Part shown: piece by piece, positions 8,167 to 17,099 of the stretch
How positions within the stretch are numbered: the first letter of the stretch is position 1
How the letters are laid out: every line of letters begins with the position of its first letter
NCBI GenBank assembly: GCA_011523505.1
Contig: WTGP01000006.1
Coordinates: forward strand, 1-64,000
Direction of reading: 5' to 3'
DNA from: Gammaproteobacteria bacterium
GTDB taxonomy: Bacteria > Pseudomonadota > Gammaproteobacteria > Steroidobacterales > Foliamicaceae
DNA: 64,000 nucleotides
Notes under the pieces: generated by a model
Seen by the model: only the letters and a program-made list of their open reading frames with translations
Database searches by the model: none
Told to the model about the DNA's origin: nothing
Position numbers and translations under genes: made by a program

Positions 8167-9654
8167 ATGCCGGGAGGGCGGCAACTTGACGGCAGCGGCG
8201 AACAGGCATCGGCCCGGTCGCGGCTGTTCGCGAACTACGAGGTTCGCCCCGAGTTCTACGACGAGATGTTCGACGACGACGGCGCGCCGCGCGCGCATTG
8301 CCGAAAGCTCTACGAAACGCTCAACCGGATGCCGGCCGAGGACATCGCCGCGATGCAGGAACTGGCCGAGCGTTCTTTCCTGCACCAGGGGATCACCTTC
8401 GCCGTGTACGGCGAAGAGGGGGCCCAGGAGCGGATCATTCCGATCGATTTTCTGCCCCGGCTGATCGCGGCCGCGGAGTGGGATTTCATCGAGCGCGGGC
8501 TGAAGCAACGGCTCAAGGCGCTGAATCTGTTCCTGGCCGACGTGTACGGCCCGGGAAGGATCCTGTCCGACGGCGTGGCGCCCGTGGACCTGGTGCGCGG
8601 CTGCCCGCAATACCGCATCGAAATGCGCGGCGTCGAGGCCCCGCATGGCGTGTACGTGGCATTGTGCGGAACCGACCTGGTGCGAACCAACGAGGGCTTC
8701 AAAGTTCTGGAGGACAACCTGAGGGTGCCATCCGGCGTGTCCTACATGCTGGCCAACCGGCGCGCGCTCAAGGGCAGCCTGCGCGGCGTGTTCCGGCGCC
8801 ACCACGTTCGCGGCATCGGGCACTACGGGCAGCTGCTGCGAAAGACGCTCGAGGAGCTTGCGCCGCACGGCGTGTCCGATCCCTGCATTGTTCTGCTTAC
8901 GCCCGGAGTCCATAACGCGGCCTTCTACGAGCACATGTTCCTGGCACAGGAAATGGGCGTGGAGCTGGTGCAGGGCAGCGACCTCGTCGTTCACAAGGGA
9001 TTCGTGCATATGCGCACCACCGCCGGGCTGAAGCGGGTGGACGTGATCTATCGCCGCATCGACGACGATTTCATCGACCCGCTGGCGTTTCGCGCCGATT
9101 CGCAGATCGGCGCTCCGGGGCTGTTCTACGCCTACCGTCTCGGCAACGTAACGCTGGCCAACGCGCCGGGCACGGGCGTGGCCGACGACAAGAGCGTGTA
9201 TGCCTACGTACCCGAGATGATTCGCTACTACCTGGGCGAGGAACCGCTGCTGGCCAACGTCGAGACTCACCTGTGCCGTGATCCGGAAGCGCTGGCCTTT
9301 ACGCTGGACAATCTGGACAAGCTGGTGGTGAAGATGGTGGGCGAATCGGGCGGCTACGGGATGCTGGTGGGTCCTCACGCCACGCCGGAGGAACGAAACG
9401 ACTACGCCAGGGAACTCCGCAAGAATCCGTCGAACTTCATCGCCCAGCCCACGCTCGATCTGTCGGTCTCGCCTTGCCTGTCCGAGGGGGGCGCCGCGCC
9501 GAGGCATGTCGATCTGCGGCCCTTCGTTCTGCGGGGCCGGAAAACGAGGCTGGCCCCAGGGGCCTTCTGCCGGGTGGCGCTCACGCCGGGGTCGCTGGTC
9601 GTGAATTCGAGCCAGGGCGGCGGCGGCAAGGACCTCTGGGTGCTTTCGGAATAA
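8167..9654 (+). CDS. Circularly permuted ATP-grasp protein (DUF404/DUF407)
   Basis: The 495-residue sequence matches the circularly permuted ATP-grasp type 2 family throughout: it opens with YDEMFDDDGAPRAHCRKLYE, continues with GVSYMLANRRALKG and VTLANAPGTGVADDKSVYAYVPEMI, and has the Gly-rich nucleotide segment VVKMVGESGGYGMLVGP. ATP-grasp enzymes join a carboxylate to an amine or thiol through an acyl-phosphate; the substrates of this family are not established. It is the first gene of a three-gene unit with the alpha-E protein (6-base gap) and the transglutaminase-like protein, an arrangement widely conserved in bacteria and thought to make or process a peptide. Confidence 0.92.
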   Translation: MPGGRQLDGSGEQASARSRLFANYEVRPEFYDEMFDDDGAPRAHCRKLYETLNRMPAEDIAAMQELAERSFLHQGITFAVYGEEGAQERIIPIDFLPRLIAAAEWDFIERGLKQRLKALNLFLADVYGPGRILSDGVAPVDLVRGCPQYRIEMRGVEAPHGVYVALCGTDLVRTNEGFKVLEDNLRVPSGVSYMLANRRALKGSLRGVFRRHHVRGIGHYGQLLRKTLEELAPHGVSDPCIVLLTPGVHNAAFYEHMFLAQEMGVELVQGSDLVVHKGFVHMRTTAGLKRVDVIYRRIDDDFIDPLAFRADSQIGAPGLFYAYRLGNVTLANAPGTGVADDKSVYAYVPEMIRYYLGEEPLLANVETHLCRDPEALAFTLDNLDKLVVKMVGESGGYGMLVGPHATPEERNDYARELRKNPSNFIAQPTLDLSVSPCLSEGGAAPRHVDLRPFVLRGRKTRLAPGAFCRVALTPGSLVVNSSQGGGGKDLWVLSE

Positions 9655-9660
9655 CGCCGC

Positions 9661-10644
9661 ATGCTCGCGCGCAACGCCAGCGGCCTGTACTGGATGGGGC
9701 GCTACCTGGAGCGGGCGCGGCATGGATGCCGGCTGCTTCGCGACCAGCTCGCAACCATGGAGGACCGGCCGGTCGAGCAGATTGCGGACAGTTGGCGGCG
9801 GCTGTACCTGGCCGCCGGACGCTCGCCGGTGGGCGGCCACATCGAATCGACCGGCGACGAGGAGGACTTCATGGCGGCGGACGCCTATACGCTCGCCGAC
9901 GATCTGACATTCGCGCGCCATAACCCTGACTCCATCCGCAACTGCGTGGCCGCCGCCCGCGAGAACGCGCGCCAGATCCGCAACGTGATCGGCAGCGACA
10001 TGTGGTCGTGCCTGAACGTTACCCATCTGGACCTCCGCGGCCTGGAAATCCAGGCCATCTGGACCGCGCAGCCGGGCGACTTCTTCGCCCGAGCGGAGGA
10101 CAACATCCGCGCCTTTTGGGGAATTGCGGAAAGCGCGATGTACCGCGACGGCGGCTGGCATTTCCTGGTGCTGGGACGCTTCGTGGAGCGGGCCCAGCTG
10201 CTGGGCGCCCTGGTGGAAGCGCATATCGCCGTGTTCCCGTCAAGGAAGCGGGACAGCGAATGGGAATGGCGCTCGCTGCTTGCGGTGTGCGAGGCCCACT
10301 TCGCCTACCGCCACCTGTACCCGCTGGAACACCGGCCGGACCGCATTATCGATTTCCTTGTAGCCGACGCGCGCCTCGCGCATTCCCTCCGCCATTCGCT
10401 GCTCATGATCGCGGAATCGCTCAAGGGAGTGTCCGGAAGCCAGGCGCGGCAGGCCGAGGTTGCAAGGCGCGTCCGGCGCATGGCCGGATGGATAGACGGC
10501 GACTGGCCCCGGCGCGATCCGAATGACGACGAGGCTGCGCGCGCGGCCCTGGCGCGCCTGCGTCAATCCTGCCGGCAACTGCACGAAGATATCGCGACCG
10601 CCTTCTTCTCCATCGAAATCCAGGACCAGGACGGCCGGACGTGA
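9661..10644 (+). CDS. Alpha-E domain protein (DUF403)
   Basis: A 327-residue, largely helical protein with the hallmark N-terminus LARNASGLYWMGRYLERARH and repeated Arg/Glu-rich helices such as VVLGRFVERAQLLGAL-like segments. The alpha-E family has no proven activity and almost always sits between an ATP-grasp gene and a transglutaminase-like gene, as here. Its stop codon overlaps the GTG start of the next gene (GTGA), so the two are translationally coupled. It probably acts as a partner or scaffold of the ATP-grasp enzyme (inference from context only). Confidence 0.92.
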   Translation: MLARNASGLYWMGRYLERARHGCRLLRDQLATMEDRPVEQIADSWRRLYLAAGRSPVGGHIESTGDEEDFMAADAYTLADDLTFARHNPDSIRNCVAAARENARQIRNVIGSDMWSCLNVTHLDLRGLEIQAIWTAQPGDFFARAEDNIRAFWGIAESAMYRDGGWHFLVLGRFVERAQLLGALVEAHIAVFPSRKRDSEWEWRSLLAVCEAHFAYRHLYPLEHRPDRIIDFLVADARLAHSLRHSLLMIAESLKGVSGSQARQAEVARRVRRMAGWIDGDWPRRDPNDDEAARAALARLRQSCRQLHEDIATAFFSIEIQDQDGRT

Positions 10645-11534
10645 CACGCCACCACGTGGAGCATGTCTCCGAATTCAGCTACGGGGCGGCGGTGCATGGA
10701 AACCTGATGCTGCTTCGGCTGCATCCGAGCGAAGAATTCGGGCAGCGGGTCCTGTCGTTCCGACTGAAAGTCCGGCCCTCCGCCGACTGGGTGGCATGCG
10801 AGGACGCCTTCGGCAACCGGTGCCATCTGCTCAGCATTCATCGCCGGCACCGCCACGCCACGGTGCGCGCCAGCAGCGAAGTGGAAACAGACGCCGGGCC
10901 GCCGCTGCCGGAACGCATCGACGCGACCGCGTGGAGTGCGCTTTCGGACCCGGGCGTGTCACTGCGCTACTGGGAGTTCCTGGCGCATGGCGGGTTGGCC
11001 CGGCCGGGACCGGCGCTTGACGCGTTCGTTGAACAAAACGGTATCCGGCGCGGCGAGGACCCCCTGAGTTCCCTGCTGACCCTGTCGTCGAGACTCCACG
11101 ACGTGCTGCGCTACGAGCCCGGCAGCACCGCGGTGGACTCGCCCATCGAACGTATTCTTGCAACCGGCAGGGGCGTTTGCCAGGACTACGCCCACGTGAT
11201 GATCGCCATTGGCAGAACCTGGGGCATCCCCGGCCGTTACGTGTCGGGCTATCTCAATCCCGGTGCGGCTTCGGGCGAACGGCCCTTGCCGGCCGCCAGT
11301 CATGCCTGGGCGGAATTTCTTCTTCCGGAACTCGGATGGGTGGGGCTTGACCCCACCAACGGGGCCGCGGCCGGCGCGGGGCACATCCGCACCGCCGTCG
11401 GGCGCGACTATAACGATGCCGCGCCTACCCGGGGGACCGTTTTCGGCGGTGGCGAGTCCCGCCTGGGCGTCAAGGTCACGGTGAGGGAATCAGGCCCCGG
11501 GGCGAACGCCCGCGGTCCCCAGGCGGCTCAATAA
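10641..11534 (+). CDS. Transglutaminase-like cysteine protease family protein
   Basis: The 297-residue product has the bacterial transglutaminase-like N-terminal beta region (RHHVEHVSEFSYGAAVHGNLM) and then a catalytic core with Cys in GRGVCQDYAHVMI (about 182), His in ASHAWAEFLLPE and Asp in GWVGLDPTNG, the expected Cys-His-Asp triad. Members hydrolyse or crosslink peptide bonds. It starts with GTG at 10641 inside the end of the alpha-E gene. It is the last gene of the trio; the next gene (mpl) is convergent one base away. No Anbu-type proteasome homologue follows, unlike many related loci. Confidence 0.92.
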   Translation: MTRHHVEHVSEFSYGAAVHGNLMLLRLHPSEEFGQRVLSFRLKVRPSADWVACEDAFGNRCHLLSIHRRHRHATVRASSEVETDAGPPLPERIDATAWSALSDPGVSLRYWEFLAHGGLARPGPALDAFVEQNGIRRGEDPLSSLLTLSSRLHDVLRYEPGSTAVDSPIERILATGRGVCQDYAHVMIAIGRTWGIPGRYVSGYLNPGAASGERPLPAASHAWAEFLLPELGWVGLDPTNGAAAGAGHIRTAVGRDYNDAAPTRGTVFGGGESRLGVKVTVRESGPGANARGPQAAQ

Positions 11535-11535
11535 C

Positions 11536-12906
11536 TTATACGGGGCGGCGCCGCTCCAGCTCGGCGGCCAGCAGGCCGGCGGCGCCCGAAGCGCCGCTGT
11601 TGCTCATGAACACGACCGCATCGCCTGCCTCGGCAGCCGCGGCGGCGGCGCACGCAGCCTCGGCGGCGTCAGCGCACACCGTGACATGATCGTGGCCGGC
11701 AAACGCGGCTTCCGGATCCCAGTCCAGGCTTGCGGACGGAGCCAGCCAGGCGTGGGCGGCGCCTTCCAGCGCGCCGGGCAGTTTCGCCAGGTGCGCGCCG
11801 GCCCGCATGCTGTTGGAAGCCGGCTCGAAGACCGCCAGTACGCGGCGGTAGTCGCCGGACAGCGCTTCGAGTGTCGCCCGTATCTCCGTGGGGTGGTGGG
11901 CGAAGTCATCGTACAAGGCGACGCCGGAATCGCCGGCCGCGTAGCGGCCCAGCAATTGCAGGCGCCGCGCCGGCGGGACGAAAGATTCGAGTGCAGCGCA
12001 GGCCCGCTCGACTGGCACGCCAGCGGCATGCGCGGCCGCCACCGCGGCCAGTGCGTTGGACAGATTGTGCGCGCCAGGCAACGCCAGATCGCAATACGCT
12101 TCGCCGGACTGCCCCGAAATTTTCGCGCGAAAGCCCTCGATACGTTCCGCGCGCCAGTCCGCCCCGGATCCGGGATCGACCGAAAAGCGCTCCACCGGAC
12201 TCCAGCAACCCTTCTCAAGCAAACCGGAGATGTTGACGTCCGCGCCGTTGACGATCAGCCGTCCGGCGCCCGGGGTGCGCCGCAACAGCAGGTGAAACTG
12301 CCACAGCACCGCTTCCAGGCCATCGTAGATATCGGCGTGATCGTGCTCGATATTGTTGATGACGACCGTGCCGGCACGGTAGTGGAGGAACTTGGCGTTC
12401 TTGTCGAAGAACGTGGTGTCGTACTCGTCGCCCTCGATGACGAAATGCCGCCCGCCCCCCAGCCGGGCGGTGCGCTCGAAGTTTCCCGGCGCGCCGCCGA
12501 TCAGAAAGCCGGGGTCCAGGCCCGCCTCGTGCAGAATCCACGCGGCCATGCTCGCGGTGGTGGTCTTGCCGTGCGTGCCGGTAATCGCGATCACCTCGCG
12601 ATCGCGCAGCACCTGTTGGCCGAGCCATTCGGGACCCGACATGAACTTCAGGCCGCTGTCCAAAAGCGCCTCCACGATCGGCATGCCGCGCGACATCACG
12701 TTGCCTACCAGCACGAGGTCGGGCCCGGCGTCCAGTTGGGCGGGATCGAAGCCGACCACGGGTTCGATCCCCAGTTCCCGCAGGCGCGTGCTCATCGGCG
12801 GCCAGGCGGCGCGATCGGCGCCGGTGACTTCGTGGCCGAGTTCGCGGGCCAGGGCCGCAAGCCCGCCCATGAAGGTCCCGCAAATGCCGAGAATATGAAT
12901 ATGCAT
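11536..12906 (-). CDS. mpl: UDP-N-acetylmuramate:tripeptide ligase (murein recycling)
   Basis: A 456-residue Mur ligase. Mpl attaches recovered L-Ala-D-Glu-meso-Dap tripeptide to UDP-MurNAc in the cytoplasm, saving wall peptides. The N-terminus MHIHILGICGTFMGGLAALA is the typical Mpl dinucleotide-like fold; ATP binding is at ITGTHGKTTTASM, Mg/substrate residues in VIEGDEYDTTFFD, and the ligase signature DDFAHHPTEI with SNSM-like motif EPASNSMRAG near the C-terminal domain. The start at 12906 overlaps the previous gene's stop as TGATG. It is co-transcribed with the membrane protein and adk. Confidence 0.95.
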   Translation of the reverse strand: MHIHILGICGTFMGGLAALARELGHEVTGADRAAWPPMSTRLRELGIEPVVGFDPAQLDAGPDLVLVGNVMSRGMPIVEALLDSGLKFMSGPEWLGQQVLRDREVIAITGTHGKTTTASMAAWILHEAGLDPGFLIGGAPGNFERTARLGGGRHFVIEGDEYDTTFFDKNAKFLHYRAGTVVINNIEHDHADIYDGLEAVLWQFHLLLRRTPGAGRLIVNGADVNISGLLEKGCWSPVERFSVDPGSGADWRAERIEGFRAKISGQSGEAYCDLALPGAHNLSNALAAVAAAHAAGVPVERACAALESFVPPARRLQLLGRYAAGDSGVALYDDFAHHPTEIRATLEALSGDYRRVLAVFEPASNSMRAGAHLAKLPGALEGAAHAWLAPSASLDWDPEAAFAGHDHVTVCADAAEAACAAAAAAEAGDAVVFMSNSGASGAAGLLAAELERRRPV

Positions 12907-13436
12907 CAGGAAGCTTCGAGCGGGATTCCGAAAAGCTGGGTCAGCGTGACCAAGAGGATCATGTAGAGGAAATAGTGGGCCACGGACAGGAGCAGCCCCG
13001 CCCAGATGCCGCGATCCATGGCCCGGGCGAAGATGTTGCCCATGGCCAGCAGCCACCACGCGAGGAAGCCGTATTCCACCGCCTGAATGAAAAGCCCCGG
13101 CTGCTCTTGTGACGTGACGACGTAAACCAGCGGCAGATTCAGCGCGTTGATGATCGTCTGCACCCCGATCAGCGACACGAGCGTTTGCGGCCAGCGCTCG
13201 GGTTTGCCCGCCATCCAGAGCACGAATCGCGAGTAGCCGAGCAGGAGCAGCAGTTCGAATGCCACGACGGGCACGACGAATAACGCGGGCCCCGGCAACA
13301 GCATCAGGAAACCGATAGCGGTTACCGCAGCCCAGGGAGCCAGGCACAGGACCAGCATCTCGCGCGAACCCGGAAGCGAGTCCGGCCCGCGCAGACCGAG
13401 CGACACCATCAGGACGCCCTGGAATATTGCAACCAT
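12906..13436 (-). CDS. Integral membrane protein of unknown function
   Basis: A 176-residue protein I do not recognise. It has about five hydrophobic segments, including MLVLCLAPWAAVTAIGFLML, ALFVVPVVAFELLLLLGY and AGLLLSVAHYFLYMILLVTL, and no visible catalytic motif. It lies between adk (33 bases upstream) and mpl (TGATG overlap downstream), so it is translated together with mpl. It could be a Yip1-like or small permease-type protein, but there is no direct support for either. Confidence 0.7.
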   Translation of the reverse strand: MVAIFQGVLMVSLGLRGPDSLPGSREMLVLCLAPWAAVTAIGFLMLLPGPALFVVPVVAFELLLLLGYSRFVLWMAGKPERWPQTLVSLIGVQTIINALNLPLVYVVTSQEQPGLFIQAVEYGFLAWWLLAMGNIFARAMDRGIWAGLLLSVAHYFLYMILLVTLTQLFGIPLEAS

Positions 13437-13469
13437 CGCGACTGGATTCCTTCTTGCCGACCGAGCCCG

Positions 13470-14147
13470 TTAGCCAGGGGCGAGGTCGAGGCCGGTTCCG
13501 GAGCCGGGGGAAGGCTCAAGCGCCGCCGAAACCCGCGCAAAAACTTCGGCGGGCGAGCCCAGTCCGTCAACGCGGCGCAGCAGGCCGGAGTAGTGCTCAA
13601 GCAGCGGGCGGGTCTGGCGCTCGTACACGGCCAGCCGGTTGGCGATGGTTTCCTCCCTGTCGTCGTCGCGCTGGATCAGCTCGCCGCCCGCGGCGCGACT
13701 CGCCGCCAGTTCCTCCGGCGACGAGAAATGAATGTTCAGCAGTTTGCCGGTGGCCGAACAGGTCCGGCGGCCGGTCAGCCTCTTCATCAGTACGCCGTGA
13801 TCGACTTCCAGCATCAGCACCGCATCCAGTTGTTGCCCCGACCTCTCAAGCAGTTCTCCGAGCAGCCGGGCCTGCGAAAGGTTGCGGGGGAAGCCGTCGA
13901 GGATAAAGCCGCCGTCACAATCGTCCCGCCCCAGACGCTCGCCGAGAAGCTGCATGACCAGTCGGTCGGAAACCAGCTCCCCGGCATCCATCGCCGCCTT
14001 TGCCTCAAGCCCCAGCGGGGTGCCGGCCGCCACGGCGGCGCGCAGCAGGTCGCCGGTGGACACCTGGGGCCAGCCGTTCTGCTCTTCCAGCCGACGCGCC
14101 TGGGTGCCCTTCCCTGCGCCCGGGGCGCCCAGAAAAACAATCCGCAT
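13470..14147 (-). CDS. adk: Adenylate kinase
   Basis: A 225-residue nucleoside monophosphate kinase that interconverts ATP + AMP and 2 ADP. Motifs are the P-loop GAPGAGKGTQ (7-16), STGDLLRAAV for AMP binding, FILDGFPRNLSQA, and a LID region GRRTCSATGKLLNIHFSSP without the four-Cys zinc site. The ATG at 14147 has a clear GGAGGAC ribosome site six to ten bases upstream; the frame remains open further upstream but without family similarity. The tail is Pro/Ser/Gly-rich and slightly longer than in E. coli (214 residues). It heads a unit with the membrane protein and mpl, and is divergent from the PPi-PFK gene. Confidence 0.96.
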   Translation of the reverse strand: MRIVFLGAPGAGKGTQARRLEEQNGWPQVSTGDLLRAAVAAGTPLGLEAKAAMDAGELVSDRLVMQLLGERLGRDDCDGGFILDGFPRNLSQARLLGELLERSGQQLDAVLMLEVDHGVLMKRLTGRRTCSATGKLLNIHFSSPEELAASRAAGGELIQRDDDREETIANRLAVYERQTRPLLEHYSGLLRRVDGLGSPAEVFARVSAALEPSPGSGTGLDLAPG

Positions 14148-14228
14148 CGAGTCCTCCGGCCTGGCTTGGGCAGCGGTCAAGGGGGTGCTATCGTACACGC
14201 TGGTCCACGCAGAAAAGCGACTGTCCGC

Positions 14229-15485
14229 ATGCCCGCGCCCAACGCACTCTACGCCCAGTCGGGCGGTCCCACAGCCGTCATCAATGCTACCGCTCAGGGC
14301 GTTATCGAGGCGGTCCGCCGGGCGAGACCCGCGGTCGGCAAGCTGTACGCCGCGCGAAACGGCATCCTCGGGGCGCTGCACGAGCAGTTGCTGGATACCG
14401 ACGCCGCCTCCGCGGAGGACGTGGCCGCCCTTGGCCAGCGTCCCGGAAGCGCCTTCGGAACGGCCCGCTACAAGCTGGCCCGGTTCGAGGACGACGAGCG
14501 CGAGTACCACCGGCTGATCGACGTGTTTCGCGCGCACGACATCGGCTTCGTGTTCTTCAACGGCGGCAACGACTCCATGGACACGGCGCTCAAGCTCTCC
14601 GGACTGGGGCGGCGGCTGGATTACCCGCTCACATGCATCGGCCTGCCCAAGACCGTCGACAACGACCTGCCGATCACCGACTGCTGCCCCGGCTTCGGCT
14701 CGGCGGCGAAGTACGTGGCCGTGTCCACCCGGGAGGCCGCGCTGGACGTTGCCGGCATGGCGCGGACCTCAACCAGGGTCTTCATCCTGGAAGTCATGGG
14801 ACGGCATGCGGGCTGGATCGCCGCCGCCGGAGGGCTGGCGGGATCGGGCGCGGGCGACGCGCCGCACATCATCCTGTTCCCGGAAGTTCCGTTCGAGACC
14901 GACCGCTTCCTCGAGCGGGTCCGGGAGTCGGTCGAGCGGCACGAATACTGCGTGATCGTGGCCAGCGAGGGGGCCCGTTACGCCGACGGCCGCTTCCTTT
15001 CCGAGGCCGGCGGCACCGACGCCTTCGGCCACAAGCAGCTCGGCGGACTGGCGCCGGTGCTGGCGAACATGGTCCGCGAGAGCCTGGGCTACAAGCACCA
15101 CTACGCCATCAGCGACTACCTGCAGCGTTCGGCGCGGCACCTCGCGTCGGCCACGGACCTGGAGCATGCCTACGCGGCCGGGCGGTCGGGAGTCGAACTG
15201 GCGCTCGCGGGCGGCAACGCGTTGATGGTGACGATCAGCCGCACCGGCGACGATCCCTACACATGGGAAACGTCGTCCGCCCCCCTCGACCGGGTGGCCA
15301 ATCGCGAGAAAGAACTGCCGCGCGGGTTCATCACGGAAGACGGCTACGGCATCACCGAGGCGGCCCGAACCTATCTTCGGCCGCTGATCGAAGGCGAGGC
15401 CCTGCCTCCTTTCCGCGGCGGTCTGCCCGTCTACGCGGAACTCGACCTGCCGTCGGCGGAAAAACGCCTCGATCCGTTCGAGTAG
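14229..15485 (+). CDS. pfp: Pyrophosphate-dependent 6-phosphofructokinase
   Basis: A 418-residue PFK-family enzyme phosphorylating fructose-6-phosphate reversibly with pyrophosphate. Evidence for PPi use is Lys in LPKTVDNDL, where ATP enzymes have Gly (PGTIDND). The donor motif is GGNDSMDTA, so the residue that is Gly in GGDGS ATP enzymes and Asp in GGDDS PPi enzymes is read here as GGND. Further motifs are EVMGRHAGWIAAA (fructose-6-phosphate contacts) and PEVPFETD. The ATG at 14229 was selected because the family starts with APNALYAQSGGPTAVIN; the open frame upstream is antisense to adk. A PPi-PFK permits reversible glycolysis without a separate fructose bisphosphatase. Confidence 0.9.
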   Translation: MPAPNALYAQSGGPTAVINATAQGVIEAVRRARPAVGKLYAARNGILGALHEQLLDTDAASAEDVAALGQRPGSAFGTARYKLARFEDDEREYHRLIDVFRAHDIGFVFFNGGNDSMDTALKLSGLGRRLDYPLTCIGLPKTVDNDLPITDCCPGFGSAAKYVAVSTREAALDVAGMARTSTRVFILEVMGRHAGWIAAAGGLAGSGAGDAPHIILFPEVPFETDRFLERVRESVERHEYCVIVASEGARYADGRFLSEAGGTDAFGHKQLGGLAPVLANMVRESLGYKHHYAISDYLQRSARHLASATDLEHAYAAGRSGVELALAGGNALMVTISRTGDDPYTWETSSAPLDRVANREKELPRGFITEDGYGITEAARTYLRPLIEGEALPPFRGGLPVYAELDLPSAEKRLDPFE

Positions 15486-15491
15486 CACCGC

Positions 15492-15785
15492 TCAGCCGTG
15501 GCGGGCGGCGAAGAGGCGCAGCTGTTCCTCGGTGGCCGGCTTCTGGTACTTCTTCTTCCAATCGGCATAGGGCATGCCGTAGATGCGCTCGCGCGCTTCC
15601 GTCTCGGTCAGGTCGATTCCGCGTTCGTTGGCGGCCTCCGCGTACCAGCGACCCAGGCAGTTGCGGCAGAAGCCGCCGGCGATCATCAGGTCGATGTTCT
15701 GAACGTCCCTGTTCTCGTCGAGGTGCCTGAGCAGGCGGCGCAGCACCGCCGCTTCCAGCTCGCGGCCGGTTTCCTTGTCGATCAT
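15492..15785 (-). CDS. DUF1244 family protein
   Basis: A 97-residue protein typical of DUF1244: short, helical, with the strongly conserved stretch MIAGGFCRNCLGRWYAEAA and YGMPYADWKKKYQ near the end. The pair of cysteines (FCRNC) might bind metal or a small molecule, but function is unknown. I chose the ATG at 15785, which gives the family's usual start MIDKETGRELEAAVLRRLL. It is convergent with the PPi-PFK gene (6 bases apart) and divergent from prephenate dehydratase. Confidence 0.85.
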   Translation of the reverse strand: MIDKETGRELEAAVLRRLLRHLDENRDVQNIDLMIAGGFCRNCLGRWYAEAANERGIDLTETEARERIYGMPYADWKKKYQKPATEEQLRLFAARHG

Positions 15786-15858
15786 GCAGGTGCTCCTCGA
15801 ATCCAATGGACGGGGCGGGGGAGTATACTCGCGCCGTTTTCCGCGGAGCGCCATACGC

Positions 15859-16698
15859 GTGAGTATCGCCTATCAGGGCATCGCGGGCGCCTGGTCGCAT
15901 CTGGCCTGCAGCGCCGTTCATCCCCAAAGGGAGGCCATTCCCTGCCCGACGTTCGAGGATGTGTTCGAAATCGTGGAGGCCAGGCAAGCGAACCTCGCCA
16001 TGATTCCGATCGAGAACAACCTGGGCGGGCGTGTGGCGGACATCCACCAGCTCCTCCCGCACCAGGCCCTGCACATCGTGGCCGAGTACTTTCAGCCGAT
16101 ACGCCACGAACTGCTGGCCGTTCCGGGCGCGACCCCCGAGGGCCTGAAAGCGGTCTACAGCCATCCCCAGGCGCTGGCGCAATGCCGGCGCTATCTGCGC
16201 GAGCGCGGGCTGGAGCCGCGGGCTGCCAGCGACACGGCGGCAGCCGCGGAGAGGGTGGCGCAGCGGGGCGATCCGTCGATCGGCGCGATCGCTTCGGCGC
16301 TGGCGGGCGAACTGTACCAACTGGACAGCCTGGGCCGGGACATTCAGGACGAGCACCACAATACGACGCGCTTCATCGTTCTGGCCAGGGAAAAGAACAG
16401 CGGGCCGCCCGATCGGGACACCGACTACATCACCGCGCTGTGGTTCCAGCTTCGCAGCGTGCCGGCGGCACTGTACAAGGCACTGGGGGCCTTCGCGACG
16501 AACAACGTCAACCTCACCAAGCTCGAGAGCTATATTGGCTCGGAGAACTTCGACCGGGCGCGCTTCTACGTCGAGGTCGAGGGCCACGAGTCCCATGCGC
16601 CGGTGCTATCGGCGCTGGAGGAAATCGCCTATTACACCGACATCGTCCGCGTGCTCGGCAGCTTCCCCCAGCACGAGTTCCGGCGGCAACGGAACTAG
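15859..16698 (+). CDS. pheA: Prephenate dehydratase
   Basis: A 279-residue monofunctional enzyme converting prephenate to phenylpyruvate in phenylalanine synthesis. The catalytic domain (1-190) begins SIAYQGIAGAWSHLA and includes IPIENNLGGRVADIH and a TTRF motif (HHNTTRFIVLA), whose Thr is catalytic. A C-terminal ACT domain follows with SVPAALYKALGAFATNNVNLTKLESY, the typical phenylalanine sensing loop. No chorismate mutase domain is present. The GTG at 15859 fits the family's start; an ATG at 15775 would add 28 poorly conserved residues. The start here is Ser-Ile-Ala-Tyr, typical of the PDT domain. Confidence 0.92.
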   Translation: MSIAYQGIAGAWSHLACSAVHPQREAIPCPTFEDVFEIVEARQANLAMIPIENNLGGRVADIHQLLPHQALHIVAEYFQPIRHELLAVPGATPEGLKAVYSHPQALAQCRRYLRERGLEPRAASDTAAAAERVAQRGDPSIGAIASALAGELYQLDSLGRDIQDEHHNTTRFIVLAREKNSGPPDRDTDYITALWFQLRSVPAALYKALGAFATNNVNLTKLESYIGSENFDRARFYVEVEGHESHAPVLSALEEIAYYTDIVRVLGSFPQHEFRRQRN

Positions 16699-16771
16699 CC
16701 TTAACATAGGTGGCCCGCCGCGCGGAGATCGTTGCGGCGGCGCACGATAGCAACCATCCTGAGGTGCGAAA

Positions 16772-17083
16772 ATGCACAAGATTCTTGTCACATATACACG
16801 CCCCGACGATGTCGAGGCCTTCGATAACTACTTTCGCGATGTTCACGCGCCGATCGTACGGAAGATTCCGGGACTGAAGAAACTGGTGGTGAACCGGATC
16901 ACGGGCAATGCAATGGGCGGCGATCCCTCCTTCTATCTGGTGGTGGGACTGCAGTTCGGCTCCAGGGAGGACTTCGAAGCGGCAATGCGCTCGGAGGAAA
17001 ACGCCGCCGCGGGCAAGGACGCGGTCGAGTTCTGCCGGGCAACCGGCTCGGAATTCGAAGTAATGATCGCCCACGAAGAGTGA
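16772..17083 (+). CDS. EthD-like small protein
   Basis: A 103-residue ferredoxin-like alpha/beta-barrel protein of the EthD type: it begins MHKILVTYTRPDDVEAFDNYFRDVHAPIVRKIPG, with the conserved F..HF-type segment here YFRDVHAPIVRK. EthD proteins accompany catabolic oxidation systems and some act as lactone or dienelactone-related enzymes; most have no known reaction. It is 16 bases upstream of the ThDP enzyme gene on the same strand and probably co-transcribed. The GAGGT at 16758-16762 can serve as its ribosome site. Confidence 0.8.
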   Translation: MHKILVTYTRPDDVEAFDNYFRDVHAPIVRKIPGLKKLVVNRITGNAMGGDPSFYLVVGLQFGSREDFEAAMRSEENAAAGKDAVEFCRATGSEFEVMIAHEE

Positions 17084-17099
17084 CCGGACAAGTCGGCGC

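Noticed and set aside
8038-10224. Long minus-strand frame opposite the ATP-grasp and alpha-E genes
   Set aside because: The plus-strand proteins match known families over their full length; the minus-strand product has none of the features of a real protein.
16880-16935. Possible repeat around GGGCAATGCAATGGGCGG
   Set aside because: It is part of the EthD-like coding sequence and lacks the stem of the 25.5/55.7 kb element.
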